Shown here piece by piece: positions 20,399 through 29,087 of a stretch of DNA of 64,000 bases. Position numbers and translations under genes: made by a program. The notes under the pieces were generated by a model. The model was not told the origin of the DNA, ran no database searches, and saw only the letters and a list, made by a program, of their open reading frames with translations. Origin of the DNA: Clostridia bacterium (lineage in GTDB: Bacteria > Bacillota > Clostridia > TANB77 > CAG-508); the NCBI GenBank assembly GCA_017510825.1, contig JAFWMA010000001.1, positions 1-64,000 on the forward strand, read 5' to 3'. The stretch's first letter is position 1, and every line of letters starts with the position of its first letter.

Positions 20399-20453
20399 AA
20401 AGTCGCATAAAAACTTTTTATAAAAAGAATGTTGAACTCAACTACTATACGAA

Positions 20454-20488
20454 AAAAGTCGATTCCATATACAATAGGATCGACTTTT
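20454..20488 (-). terminator. Terminator downstream of the M23 peptidase gene
   Basis: The hairpin AAAAGTCGATTCC/GGATCGACTTTT has a T-run on the minus strand and lies about 80 bp past the stop codon at 20568. Confidence 0.65.
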
Positions 20489-20567
20489 AATCTTTTATAA
20501 AAACATTATTCTTATTATTTATAACAATATTATTTTACATTAGCATCATAATGACATATAAAACATT

Positions 20568-21608
20568 TTAATTATACACATAATTTTGAGGGTCAACTGC
20601 ATTTCCATTATATCTAATTTCAAAGTGTAAATGATTACCTGTAGAAATTCCAGTAGAACCAACTCCTGCAATTACTTGTCCTTGTTCAACATATTCTCCT
20701 GTCCTTACATATATAGCAACACAATGTGCATATCTAATTGATACAGAATCTGAACTCTGAACAACAACAATATTCCCATACCCACTATATGGAGCACCAC
20801 TACCTGCAAAAATTACAGTGCCTGAAGCAGCTGCTTTTATTGCGGTTCCTTGCGGAGCAGCAATATCAAGGCCTTTATGATTATCTCTTGATCTATATCC
20901 AAATCTTGAACTAATTGTACCTCCACTAACAGGCCTAATTAATGAAATACCAAGGTTAGTAGATACACTAGATTCATTATATACAGTCTTCTCTACACTT
21001 TTATATGCACCAGAAGACGATGAAGAGCTTTTCTTAGTTGTCGTAACAACTTTTGGTTTTTCTTTTTCAACATAAACTTTATCAACACATGTATCAACTG
21101 ATGAAATCTCAACTTGATTATCATCATTCATTATCTTTATCTCATTTTCATCTTCTTCATTTTTGTCAGCCACACCATATTTTTCAACTATTCCTAATGA
21201 ATCGGAATTCGCACTATCTTTTTCCTTTAATTTATTAACAGCATCTTCCGCTTCTGAAAAACTAGTTGTATAAACTTTCTCTTCATTATTATCAGTTATT
21301 GCATAATATTTACTATAAGCTTTAGCATTCTCAATAACTTTTTCAAAAATCTCATCATCGTTAGTTTCAACATCATTTTTTAACAAACAAGATGCATATG
21401 TAGGCAAATCATCAACTTCAACAAACGCAATTTTCTGATGATCTCCTGTTTTAATATAATCATTAATACGTTTTTGAAGTGCCACTTTATCAGTAGTATA
21501 ACCTATTATTTCACCTTTTAAACTAACACTATAAGTCTGCCTATAAAATAATTCAATTAGTCCAGCTATAATTATAGCTGCTACTACTGCGACCACTGAT
21601 ATTTTCAC
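20568..21608 (-). CDS. Membrane-anchored M23 (LytM) peptidase
   Basis: A predicted cell-wall endopeptidase of at least 346 residues. One N-terminal membrane helix is followed by an extracytoplasmic linker region of about 190 residues and a Ser/Lys-rich stretch. The C-terminal LytM domain (about residues 230-340) has the zinc ligands in DNHKGLDIA (His and Asp) and HLHFEI (HxH), so it looks catalytically intact. The GTG at 21608 has no ribosome binding site. A perfect AAGGAGG lies at 21657-21663, with the in-frame codons between it and the GTG encoding a basic stretch (RIKRTVGKLRKVVK) as expected before a membrane helix, but no ATG, GTG or TTG at proper distance. The true start may be an ATA at 21647 or a mutated start. 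A terminator lies downstream. Confidence 0.8.
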   Translation of the reverse strand: MKISVVAVVAAIIIAGLIELFYRQTYSVSLKGEIIGYTTDKVALQKRINDYIKTGDHQKIAFVEVDDLPTYASCLLKNDVETNDDEIFEKVIENAKAYSKYYAITDNNEEKVYTTSFSEAEDAVNKLKEKDSANSDSLGIVEKYGVADKNEEDENEIKIMNDDNQVEISSVDTCVDKVYVEKEKPKVVTTTKKSSSSSSGAYKSVEKTVYNESSVSTNLGISLIRPVSGGTISSRFGYRSRDNHKGLDIAAPQGTAIKAAASGTVIFAGSGAPYSGYGNIVVVQSSDSVSIRYAHCVAIYVRTGEYVEQGQVIAGVGSTGISTGNHLHFEIRYNGNAVDPQNYVYN

Positions 21609-21758
21609 AACTTTTCTTAATTTACCAACGGTTCTTTTAATTCTTATTTTAATCAGCCTCCTTACTTTTATCTTTTACAACATATATATATCATAAAACT
21701 CAAAATTTGTCTAGTTTTTTAGAACTATTTACGGACAACAGTGTTTAAGACCATCCTT

Positions 21759-23702
21759 CTAATATCTTACAACTAATTTATCAAACTTTTGATTTATGTA
21801 ATTAGTTAATTTTTTCATAAATTCATCAGCTTGTATTTGTTTTTTAGCAACCATATCTAAACCTTTTTCCCAACTAGCTGTAAGTTTAGGATTAAGTAAA
21901 TCTGGAATTGATCCATTAACTATATCATATATATACTCTCCTTTTTGAGTGGGCGTTACTATTTGAGTTTTACTATTGATTGAAATATATTTAATTTTTT
22001 CTAATTTTTTTATTATCTCCCCCCTTGTAGCACTTGTCCCAATACCTGCACCTTTTATCTGTTCCCTTAATGCTTCATCTTCAATTAGTTTTCCTGCATT
22101 CTCCATTGCTAAAATTAATGTTCCAGAATTATATCTAGCAGGAGGAGAAGTTTCAGATTTTTTTATTATAAATTTTTTATCTTGCAAAACATCTCCCTTT
22201 TTTATTTTAATATTTAGTTTTTCCATTAAATCATTTTCCACATTTTTTTCACTAACTGTGGATTTTTTCCACACATCTAAATACCCTCTGCTTAAACATT
22301 GTTTAGCACTCGCAAAAAACATTTCATTTTCAACACTTACAACAATATTCATTTTACTATACTCAGCTGGAGGATAGAAAATTGCCAAAAATCTTCTTAC
22401 AATTAATTCATAAATTCGTTTTTGAATTTCAGGCAACTTTTCTAAATTTTCATAACCTTTTCCTGTTGGAATTATTGCATAATGATCTGTTATTTTTTTA
22501 TCATTAACATATTTTGTTTTTATAAGATTAGTAGAATACTTTTCATCTTTCATTCTCTTTAGTATTCTTTGTATTTCATTATTTTTATATCCAATTGCAA
22601 TTCCATTCAAATTATTAGATATCACTTTTGCTACAGCAGATGACAAAACTCTAGCATCTGTTCTTGGATATGTCACCAATTTTTTTTCATATAAGTTTTG
22701 AATCATTTCTAATGTTTCATCTGGTTTAATTTTAAACCTTCTTGTACACTCATTTTGAATCTCTGCCAAATTAAATAATAAAGGTGCTTTTTCTTTTTGT
22801 TTGCTTCTTTTTACACTTTCAACAATCGCTTTTTTATCAGCCAAATATTCAATAAAATCATTAGCATCAGATTTTTTATTAAATCCGTTATCATTATATA
22901 ACTTAGGAGATTGCCAAAGTTTCGAGCTCTCTGAAACTTTCCACTCTGCTTTAAAAATACTAAAGTCAGCTTCAATTTTGTAAAAATCTTTCCTTATAAA
23001 ATTTTTAATTTCTCTTTCTCTATTAACAATCATTCCTAAAACACAAGTCATAACTCTTCCAACTGAAATAGAAACTCTATCCTGATTTATTTTTTCAGCT
23101 AATCTTTTCCCATAAATAATACTTAACATTCTAGAAAAGTTAATACCAATCAAGTAATCCTCCTTTGCGCGTAAATAAGCACTATCAGATAAGCTATCAT
23201 ATTCAGCCATATCTTTAGCCTCTTTAATTCCTCTTCTAATTTCTTCTTCAGTTTGAGAATCAATCCATACTCTTCTATATTTTACATTTGGATTTGGCTT
23301 AGCCATCATAATAACCAATCGCTGAATATACTCTCCTTCCCTTCCAGCATCTCCTGCATTATAGATTTCTTCCACATCATTTCTTTGCATCAAATCACGA
23401 ATGATATTAAACTGATTTTCAACAGCTGGAATTATTTCATATTTCCACTGATTTGGTATAAATGGTAATGTATCCAATCTCCAATATTTTAACTTTTCAT
23501 CATATTTTTCTGGATAACACATTGTAACCAGATGTCCTACACACCAAGTTATTATCCAATTTTCAGACTCCAAATAACCATTTTTTCTTTGATTTTTTTC
23601 CCCTATTGCTTTTGCAAATTCCATAGCAACAGAAGGCTTTTCCGTTAATAATAATTTTTTTCCCATAAATGATTTTATACCACATCTATTATTTTTTTTC
23701 AA
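21759..23702 (-). CDS. topB: DNA topoisomerase III (type IA), plasmid-like short form
   Basis: A type IA topoisomerase of about 635-647 residues that passes one DNA strand through another. The N-terminal Toprim domain is present (KKLLLTEKPSVAMEFAKAIG; acidic GDAGREGEYIQR), followed by the central domains with the active-site Tyr in VTYPRTDARVLS and IKGAGIGTSATRGEII. There is no C-terminal zinc-finger region, as in TopB of Firmicutes. The start is uncertain: a TTG at 23702 or the ATG at 23666, neither with a good ribosome binding site; the Toprim motif begins right after the ATG. It is transcribed divergently from the DUF5684 gene. Confidence 0.85.
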   Translation of the reverse strand: MKKNNRCGIKSFMGKKLLLTEKPSVAMEFAKAIGEKNQRKNGYLESENWIITWCVGHLVTMCYPEKYDEKLKYWRLDTLPFIPNQWKYEIIPAVENQFNIIRDLMQRNDVEEIYNAGDAGREGEYIQRLVIMMAKPNPNVKYRRVWIDSQTEEEIRRGIKEAKDMAEYDSLSDSAYLRAKEDYLIGINFSRMLSIIYGKRLAEKINQDRVSISVGRVMTCVLGMIVNREREIKNFIRKDFYKIEADFSIFKAEWKVSESSKLWQSPKLYNDNGFNKKSDANDFIEYLADKKAIVESVKRSKQKEKAPLLFNLAEIQNECTRRFKIKPDETLEMIQNLYEKKLVTYPRTDARVLSSAVAKVISNNLNGIAIGYKNNEIQRILKRMKDEKYSTNLIKTKYVNDKKITDHYAIIPTGKGYENLEKLPEIQKRIYELIVRRFLAIFYPPAEYSKMNIVVSVENEMFFASAKQCLSRGYLDVWKKSTVSEKNVENDLMEKLNIKIKKGDVLQDKKFIIKKSETSPPARYNSGTLILAMENAGKLIEDEALREQIKGAGIGTSATRGEIIKKLEKIKYISINSKTQIVTPTQKGEYIYDIVNGSIPDLLNPKLTASWEKGLDMVAKKQIQADEFMKKLTNYINQKFDKLVVRY

Positions 23703-23783
23703 CTTATATTATTTTTTTCTTGATTTTATTTTATAATTATAGTATATTTATAATGTAGAAAATAATATAAAGGAGGTATTTTT

Positions 23784-24617
23784 ATGTACGATTACTATTA
23801 TGATTTTGATTATAGTCCATATTTAGATAGTTATCCTTCTAGTGCTAATGCAGATGCTATTACTTCATTAGGTGCTGCAGTTAGTGCAATGTTTGCTGGT
23901 TTTGCTTTTTTCTTTATCGCAATTTTTGTAGTAGCAATTATTGTTGTAATAGCAAGGTGGAAATTATTTAAAAAGGCTGGAAGGAAACCTTGGGATTCTT
24001 TAATTCCAATTCATAGTGACATAGTTGAATTTGAGTTAGGAGGAATTGAATCTTACTGGTATTTTCTAAACTATATTGTTATAATTCCATTTATAGGATG
24101 GTTTTTAGGATGGATTCCAATACTTATACTTAACTTCTGGAGATGTATCGCACTTTCAAAATCATTTGGAAAAAGCACGGGGTTTGGTGTTATGATGGCT
24201 TTCTTCCCATTTGTTGGTTATCCAATGCTTGCATTTGGAAACAATCAGTATATAGGACCACAAACAAACACAAATACACAAAGCTACACAAATAACAATT
24301 TTAATAACCAAACAAACTCTACTAATTACACTAATACACAAAACTACAATATGAATAACTATAACCAAGCTGGACCACAACAATACAACTCACAACCCAA
24401 CTACACAAATCCAACTCAAACAGCTGAGCAAATACAAACACCTATTCAACAATCACAACCAGTATCTCAACCAAATGAACAACCTCAAGTTACAACTCAG
24501 CCTATTGAACAACCACAAACACCAGCTGAACAAGTTAATCCTATTCAACCAGAAATAAACAATAATTCATCATTTTCCGCACCAACGGAATCTGATAATT
24601 TTAATTCTCAACAATAA
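23784..24617 (+). CDS. DUF5684-type membrane protein with Gln/Asn/Pro-rich tail
   Basis: A 277-residue membrane protein with AAAGGAGG before the ATG. A first helix lies at about residues 35-60. Then comes the DUF5684 signature (KKAGRKPWDSLIPI, ELGGIESYWYF) and two to three more membrane helices (PFIGWFLGWIPILILNFW, GVMMAFFPFVGYPMLAFG). The last ~115 residues are a low-complexity Asn/Gln/Thr/Pro-rich tail, probably disordered. The DUF5684 family is common in Firmicutes and has no established function. The gene is followed by a terminator and tRNA-Pro. Confidence 0.7.
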   Translation: MYDYYYDFDYSPYLDSYPSSANADAITSLGAAVSAMFAGFAFFFIAIFVVAIIVVIARWKLFKKAGRKPWDSLIPIHSDIVEFELGGIESYWYFLNYIVIIPFIGWFLGWIPILILNFWRCIALSKSFGKSTGFGVMMAFFPFVGYPMLAFGNNQYIGPQTNTNTQSYTNNNFNNQTNSTNYTNTQNYNMNNYNQAGPQQYNSQPNYTNPTQTAEQIQTPIQQSQPVSQPNEQPQVTTQPIEQPQTPAEQVNPIQPEINNNSSFSAPTESDNFNSQQ

Positions 24618-24636
24618 TACAATATAAAACTAAAAA

Positions 24637-24680
24637 AAAATCAAGCCATTTTGAAGATTTTATCAAATATGCTTGATTTT
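24637..24680 (+). terminator. Terminator after the DUF5684 gene
   Basis: The 10-bp arms AAAATCAAGC and GCTTGATTTT are followed by CTTTTGTTTTT on the plus strand. Confidence 0.7.
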
Positions 24681-24722
24681 CTTTTGTTTTTGTGGTATAT
24701 TATATAAGTACGATTTAAATTT

Positions 24723-24798
24723 CGAGGTGTAGCGCAGTTGGTAGCGCGCGTGGTTTGGGACCATGAGGTCGCAGGTTCGATCCCTGTCACCTCGACCA
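24723..24798 (+). tRNA. tRNA-Pro (anticodon UGG)
   Basis: A 76-nt cloverleaf: acceptor stem CGAGGTG/CACCTCG, D-arm AGCGCAGTTGGTAGCGC, anticodon stem CGTGG/CCATG with loop TTTGGGA (anticodon TGG), T-arm with GGTTCGATCC, encoded CCA end. Its 3' end (from 24788) is the left attachment site of the mobile element. Its own terminator now lies about 11 kb downstream, at 35765-35787. Confidence 0.95.
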
Positions 24799-24804
24799 TA
24801 AAAG
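24788..24804 (+). other. attL: 17-bp attachment repeat within the tRNA-Pro 3' end
   Basis: CACCTCGACCATAAAAG is identical to 35751-35767. It includes the acceptor-stem 3' strand, the discriminator and CCA of tRNA-Pro, so integration regenerates a functional tRNA end. Confidence 0.85.
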
Positions 24805-24956
24805 ACCAGTTTTTGAGGAAAATTCACTAGAATTCAAAAACAGTCAAATGATTTTAAATAAGCTATTTTCTAAGAGTTTTTAGAAAATAGCATTTTTTTA
24901 TTTATTCTAAAAAATGTCTAAAAATTCTAAAAAATTCTGATTTTTTGTTCTGAAAA

Positions 24957-25020
24957 GTGTTCCGCAAAATAATTTTTGCAAGGAAAAAATGTTCCGAAAA
25001 TTTCCGTAAAGCAAAAATCG
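24957..25020 (+). other. Left-end TTCCG-repeat array (candidate integrase arm sites)
   Basis: The element's left end has GTGTTCCGCAAA (24957-24968), TGTTCCGAAAA (24990-25000) and TTTCCGTAAAGCAAAAATCG (25001-25020). The same words recur near the right end at 34188-34226 (TGTTCCGTAAA, GTGTTCCGCAAAGCAAG). Repeats shared by both ends but unrelated to the att core fit arm-type binding sites for the integrase. The rest of the 24805-25078 gap is AT-rich with no gene. Confidence 0.5.
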
Positions 25021-25078
25021 TTGATATTTAGCTACTTTGAGTGTTGAAAAGTAAAACACAAAAAGGAGGGCTATTGAT

Positions 25079-25444
25079 ATGTATTTTATACCATATAAGG
25101 CAAATGAGTTTCTGGAAAATAGTTTTTTCCAAGTACCAAAAGAACTATTTGTAAATCCATATTATACAGATTTAAACCTAGCAAGTAAGGTATTATATGG
25201 ATTATTACTAGATCGATTGTCTTTATCTATAAAAAATAAATGGACAGATAAAGACGGAGATATTTATATTATATTTTCAAGAAAAGAAGCTCAGGAGAAA
25301 CTTAATCTTTCAGATAAAACTGTTACAAAAGCATTCAAAGAATTAAAAAATAAGAAATTAATTCGTGAAATTAGAACAGGTTTTAAGAAGAACAACATTA
25401 TATATGTTGGTAAGATTAATCATGTAAAAATGTATGAATCGTAA
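25079..25444 (+). CDS. Replication initiator RepA N-terminal domain protein
   Basis: A 121-residue protein preceded by AAAAGGAGGG. It matches the RepA_N family of Firmicutes plasmids and ICEs (FFQVPKELFVNPYYTDLNLASKVLYGLLLDRLSLS, then the winged-helix core SRKEAQEKLNLSDKTVTKAFKELKNKKLIREI). Full RepA_N initiators are much longer, with a C-terminal host-specific domain. Here only the N-terminal winged-helix domain remains. The next ~100 bp encode degenerate linker-like sequence in other frames, so it may be a truncated relic. It may still bind DNA as a regulator. Confidence 0.8.
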   Translation: MYFIPYKANEFLENSFFQVPKELFVNPYYTDLNLASKVLYGLLLDRLSLSIKNKWTDKDGDIYIIFSRKEAQEKLNLSDKTVTKAFKELKNKKLIREIRTGFKKNNIIYVGKINHVKMYES

Positions 25445-25583
25445 ATTTTTCGCTTCATGATACGGAAATTTTACGAGACTAGAAACGGAAAAATTACGAT
25501 GTAATAATACTAAATATAATATAAATAATTATATTAATATTTATTACATACTAAAAGGAAAATATTAAAGGAGTGAATATATT

Positions 25584-25949
25584 ATGAGTAGAAAAGAATT
25601 AGAATACCAAAAAACAGGAGATTTTTATTTGCCAAAGGTAACTTTACCTGCTGAAGATGAAAAAATCGAAAATATAGGCAAATATGGACTATTAAGACTA
25701 GAGTATTTGAAAGAACATAAGAAAGGTTATTATACTTTCCTTATGATTAATGGTTCTGTTCCATTTGAATTAAGAAATGTAGATAGTGCTGCAAATGAGA
25801 GAATAAAAAAGATAATTAAACAACTTGCAGATGAGGAAAATGTTAATGAAGAATTAAAAGCAAAAGATCAAATGGAATGGGTTAGGTGTATGAATAATAT
25901 TAAAAATAGAGCTGAAGAAATTGTATTAAAAGAACTAATTTATGTATAA
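25584..25949 (+). CDS. TnpV family transposon-encoded protein
   Basis: A 121-residue protein with an AAAGGAGTG site upstream. It shows the TnpV pattern: a start like YQKTGDFYLPKVTLP, then IGKYGLLRLEYLKEHKKGYYTFLMINGSV and a conserved C-terminus (QMEWVRCMNNIKNRAEEIVLKELIY). TnpV is a frequent accessory gene of clostridial mobilisable transposons such as the Tn4451/Tn4453 type, with no firmly known role. No TnpX-type recombinase is present, so it is cargo or a relic in this element. Confidence 0.85.
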   Translation: MSRKELEYQKTGDFYLPKVTLPAEDEKIENIGKYGLLRLEYLKEHKKGYYTFLMINGSVPFELRNVDSAANERIKKIIKQLADEENVNEELKAKDQMEWVRCMNNIKNRAEEIVLKELIYV

Positions 25950-26138
25950 GTTTTGTGCCTAAAAATTATTTTTAAGAAAATAAAAGTACAAAAAAGGAAA
26001 TTAAAAATGTACTATAAAATGAATTTATGTGCCTAAAAAAGTTCCAATAAAGGAACAATAAATCAAAAATAAGAACTGCTTTAGTAACAAAGTAAGGTAC
26101 CAAAATAGGTACAATAAATTATTTTATAATTCAATTTT

Positions 26139-26248
26139 TGTCCTAGCAAGCACTGAATGTGGGAGACCGAAAATTATATTTTCTGTCCCAGCAAGCACTG
26201 AATTCGTTCACACGAATTCTGCTTGCTCCACATTCTATTCAATGGGAC
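26139..26248. repeat. Repeated and palindromic intergenic structure (candidate origin or transfer site)
   Basis: In a 348-bp gene-free gap, a 20-bp near-identical direct repeat TGTCC(T/C)AGCAAGCACTGAAT occurs at 26139-26158 and 26184-26203. The second copy starts a strong hairpin (26190-26227; AGCAAGCA...GAATTCGT/ACGAATTC...TGCTTGCT). GTCCCA at 26185 can pair with TGGGAC at 26243, and GAATGTGG at 26155 with CCACATTC at 26228, so alternative folds compete. It is more GC-rich than its surroundings. The placement beside RepA-N and TnpV suggests a replication or nicking site, unproven. Confidence 0.6.
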
Positions 26249-26297
26249 AAGTCCCAATCCCTTTTATAAAAAAATTAGAATATGAGGTGAATAATAG

Positions 26298-26591
26298 ATG
26301 AAAAATTTTAGAGAAGTAAATGATGATATATTAAAAGAATGGTTAGAATTTAGAGAAGAAAATATTTTATGCTATCTCAATGAAGAAGATAAAAAGCATA
26401 AATTATTTATTGATGAAATATATGAAAAAGTTTTGAAAAATGTACCACAACAAAATAAAAAATATGTTGAGAAACAATTAAATGAACTTGAAAAAAATTT
26501 TATGTCTTACTTAAGTTATTGGAATGAAAAGTATTATAGGAATGGATTTGTAGATGGTGTGCAAATAGCTACAGGATGTTTTGATGAATAG
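26298..26591 (+). CDS. Small acidic helical protein of unknown function
   Basis: A 97-residue, Glu/Lys-rich protein predicted to be mostly helical, with a short TATGAGGTGA site upstream. It ends in FVDGVQIATGCFDE; a closing pattern like this (aromatic-GF-x-G-x-x-ha) is found in small helical accessory proteins of Firmicutes mobile elements such as DUF6809. I cannot confirm that family. It lies at the left of the defence genes and converges with kwaB. Confidence 0.5.
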   Translation: MKNFREVNDDILKEWLEFREENILCYLNEEDKKHKLFIDEIYEKVLKNVPQQNKKYVEKQLNELEKNFMSYLSYWNEKYYRNGFVDGVQIATGCFDE

Positions 26592-26616
26592 AAGCCACTA
26601 AAAAAAGAGAAGATAT

Positions 26617-27564
26617 TTACTTCTTCTCTTTTTCCATTTCTTTTTTTGAGCTTGTATCATATGTTGTACTTGTAATATTTGATTTTAAAATATCATCATT
26701 TAATAATTTTAGAAAAATACCAAAATCTTTTTTTGATTCAATTTTTATCTTTCCGTTTTCAATTTTAATGTTTTGCTTATAATAATCATCCTCAGATATT
26801 CTCTTAAGTATTATTTCCTTATCCATTTTCAAAACCTTTGATCCTTTGATTTTTGCTAACTTCTTTTTAATTTTATAATCATTTAAGTAATTATTAATTG
26901 TATCTGTTTCTTCTATCATACCTATATTTTTTATTTCATTTTCTACATTATTTGAAATATTCTCAATATATTTTTGAAATCCAAATTTGTTTTCTAATAT
27001 TTTAAAATTGTTAGAAATAATATATTGGCTTAATATGATAATATCAATGTTATCAGTAATTTTAATAATATTATTTTCTATTAATTTAAATTGAGGCTGT
27101 CCTGCAATTATTTCTATGCATCCCATTATAGTTTTATCTCTTTTCAGTAGATTCACTGGATAAAATTGTTGATAAAGTATAATATAATTTGTTTCTGTTC
27201 CATATCTAAAAATAAATCCTTGTATATCTCCTTCATCATATTTATAAAACTTTTCTATTTCATCAAATTCGCAAATCATATTTAATCCATCATACTCTGA
27301 TTTATCTATAACACAGTATGTATCTTTAATTTCATCGTAGTTTTCTATAGGAACATACTTTACATCCTCATTGCAATATTTTTCATTTAATTTGCTTTCT
27401 AATCTTTTTTGCAAAGCATCTCTAAAATCATCTTGAGCATTTAGCTTCCTTATTTCAAGTTTTTCTTCATCATTAGCATTCACTTTTATATAGACATATA
27501 TTTCAATTCCTTTTTTGTGTGTAAGGATATTATTTATTTCTTTTTTTATATTGTTTTCTTCCAT
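26617..27564 (-). CDS. kwaB: Kiwa anti-phage protein KwaB (DUF4868)
   Basis: A 315-residue cytosolic protein, the length usual for KwaB. The C-terminus carries the DUF4868 signature (FLKLLNDDILKSNITSTTYDTSSK), and the middle has the family's KxxGFQKYIENIS-like segment. In published work on Kiwa, KwaB partners with the membrane protein KwaA and acts on phage DNA. AAAGAGGT lies upstream of the ATG, which starts only 5 nt after the kwaA stop, so the two are co-transcribed and translationally linked. The order kwaA-kwaB and the position in a mobile restriction-modification island support the call. Identification is by motif reading, not by search. Confidence 0.85.
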   Translation of the reverse strand: MEENNIKKEINNILTHKKGIEIYVYIKVNANDEEKLEIRKLNAQDDFRDALQKRLESKLNEKYCNEDVKYVPIENYDEIKDTYCVIDKSEYDGLNMICEFDEIEKFYKYDEGDIQGFIFRYGTETNYIILYQQFYPVNLLKRDKTIMGCIEIIAGQPQFKLIENNIIKITDNIDIIILSQYIISNNFKILENKFGFQKYIENISNNVENEIKNIGMIEETDTINNYLNDYKIKKKLAKIKGSKVLKMDKEIILKRISEDDYYKQNIKIENGKIKIESKKDFGIFLKLLNDDILKSNITSTTYDTSSKKEMEKEKK

Positions 27565-27569
27565 TTATT

Positions 27570-28115
27570 CTACCTCTTTCTTGCATATACGACTTCATCT
27601 GTTATAGTCTTTTTTTCGATAAAGTCTTCAATTTTTATATTATCCTGTGATATTATTGTCTCCTCATTAATTTCTTTTTCACATTTTATTGTATATATTT
27701 TATATCCCAATATTGATAAAATTGGATTAGTAAACCATAATTCTGTTTTCAAACATAAAACAAACATTAATATTAATATTATAAAAAAAGCTAAAAAATC
27801 ATTAAAACAATTTATATCTATAGATACTAAAGGTAATATATAAGTTGCAAAAAAGACTAAACTTACTTCTTTTTCTTGTTTTATACTTATTACTTTCGAT
27901 GGCAATTTTTTTGCTCCAATAATGCTTTTTCTAAAATAAATAATTACCATTCCAGAAATAAGTACGCAAATAGCAAATACTATATCTGTAATTTTTAAAA
28001 CTTTTGATAATAAATCCGAGTTTTCCCAGTCGATATTTATAAACTGTATATTTTTAACTATAAAAATGACAAAAAAGAACATAAACGTTTGTATTAAAAA
28101 AAACAATTTTTTCAT
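27570..28115 (-). CDS. kwaA: Kiwa membrane protein KwaA
   Basis: A 181-residue protein with AAAGGAGGG before the ATG. Four membrane helices are visible (about residues 3-22, 45-65, 88-106, 108-125), followed by a family-typical segment WFTNPILSILGYKIYTI and a soluble C-terminal tail. Kiwa KwaA proteins are four-helix membrane proteins thought to sense phage attack at the envelope and to work with KwaB. The sequence is divergent from the enterobacterial type, so the call leans on topology, the NP-L-LGY-IY segment and the adjoining kwaB. Confidence 0.8.
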   Translation of the reverse strand: MKKLFFLIQTFMFFFVIFIVKNIQFINIDWENSDLLSKVLKITDIVFAICVLISGMVIIYFRKSIIGAKKLPSKVISIKQEKEVSLVFFATYILPLVSIDINCFNDFLAFFIILILMFVLCLKTELWFTNPILSILGYKIYTIKCEKEINEETIISQDNIKIEDFIEKKTITDEVVYARKR

Positions 28116-28210
28116 TATATTCCCTCCTTTGACATCACATATTTTTTATTATTAAAAAGCAAAATAGTAATGTAATTTAATTACATAATATTTTGCTTTT
28201 CATTAGTTTT

Positions 28211-29074
28211 TTATCTAAATATTTCCTTCATAACACCTTTTTTCATATCTGCAATGTTATAAATATTATCCATTTTATCAAAAGTTTCTTTAAGGTTGTT
28301 CCTTGCAGAAATCCATCCCATTCCATCAGTAAACCATACAAATTCAAAACCAACTACTTTTTCTGCTTCTTCTGCAATCATTTTATAACTTCTTGCAGTT
28401 TCATTTAGTTTTGATCCTCCTGCTGCATAGAAATTAGTTTCAATGCCATATATACATTTATCAGTTTTCACAACAAAATCAAATCTTTTAGTTGATTGGT
28501 TCTGATTACTAATAAATGACATGTCTAACTTCCATTTTTCTTCTATGTCCTGCAAGTACATTTCCCTAAAATAAGTTTCATTTTTCTTAAATCCAGCTTT
28601 TTGAATAAATCTTTCTACAACATCTTCCATTAAATGTCCACCACGATTTTTTCTAGCATTTGAATTTAATCCAGACTCTACGCCTAAAACATAATCGTAC
28701 AAATTATTTACAAGATGATTTTGTATTAAGTCAAATAATCCTGTTTCTTTCATAAATACTTTATATTGTGCTACATCATAATTCATTTTCTTAAAATTGT
28801 ATTCAAATTTGTTTCCGTCACTATCTAAAACTATTATTTCATATTGTCTAACTGCTAATAGTGTTGGAATACACTTTAGAACTTCAGGATATTTCCTTAC
28901 TAAATTTTCAAAATCAGTTTCAATATTTTTACTACCGATTAAGGAATTCATCATATTTAGTTCAAGTTTATGTTCTTCTGCATTTCTATATATTGTTTCA
29001 AAGTCTATGTAATATTTATAATCTGCAATACTATCAGTAAAAGTAAGTAACCACTCTGCAAAATCTCTTTTCAT
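28211..29074 (-). CDS. dpnII: DpnII-type restriction endonuclease (GATC)
   Basis: A 287-residue type II endonuclease predicted to cut unmethylated GATC. The start is the ATG at 29074, preceded by GAGAGGTG; an upstream in-frame codon at 29101 lacks a site. Length and motifs match the DpnII/MboI family: YDYVLGVESGLNSNARKNRGGHLMEDVVERFIQK, then RFDFVV...GIETNFYAAGGSKLNETARSY, which holds the D...ExN-type catalytic region of the family. It is the last gene of the dpnM-dpnA-mrr-dpnII operon; the cognate methylases are present upstream, so the system looks complete. Confidence 0.92.
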   Translation of the reverse strand: MKRDFAEWLLTFTDSIADYKYYIDFETIYRNAEEHKLELNMMNSLIGSKNIETDFENLVRKYPEVLKCIPTLLAVRQYEIIVLDSDGNKFEYNFKKMNYDVAQYKVFMKETGLFDLIQNHLVNNLYDYVLGVESGLNSNARKNRGGHLMEDVVERFIQKAGFKKNETYFREMYLQDIEEKWKLDMSFISNQNQSTKRFDFVVKTDKCIYGIETNFYAAGGSKLNETARSYKMIAEEAEKVVGFEFVWFTDGMGWISARNNLKETFDKMDNIYNIADMKKGVMKEIFR

Positions 29075-29087
29075 CTTTGTCACCTCT

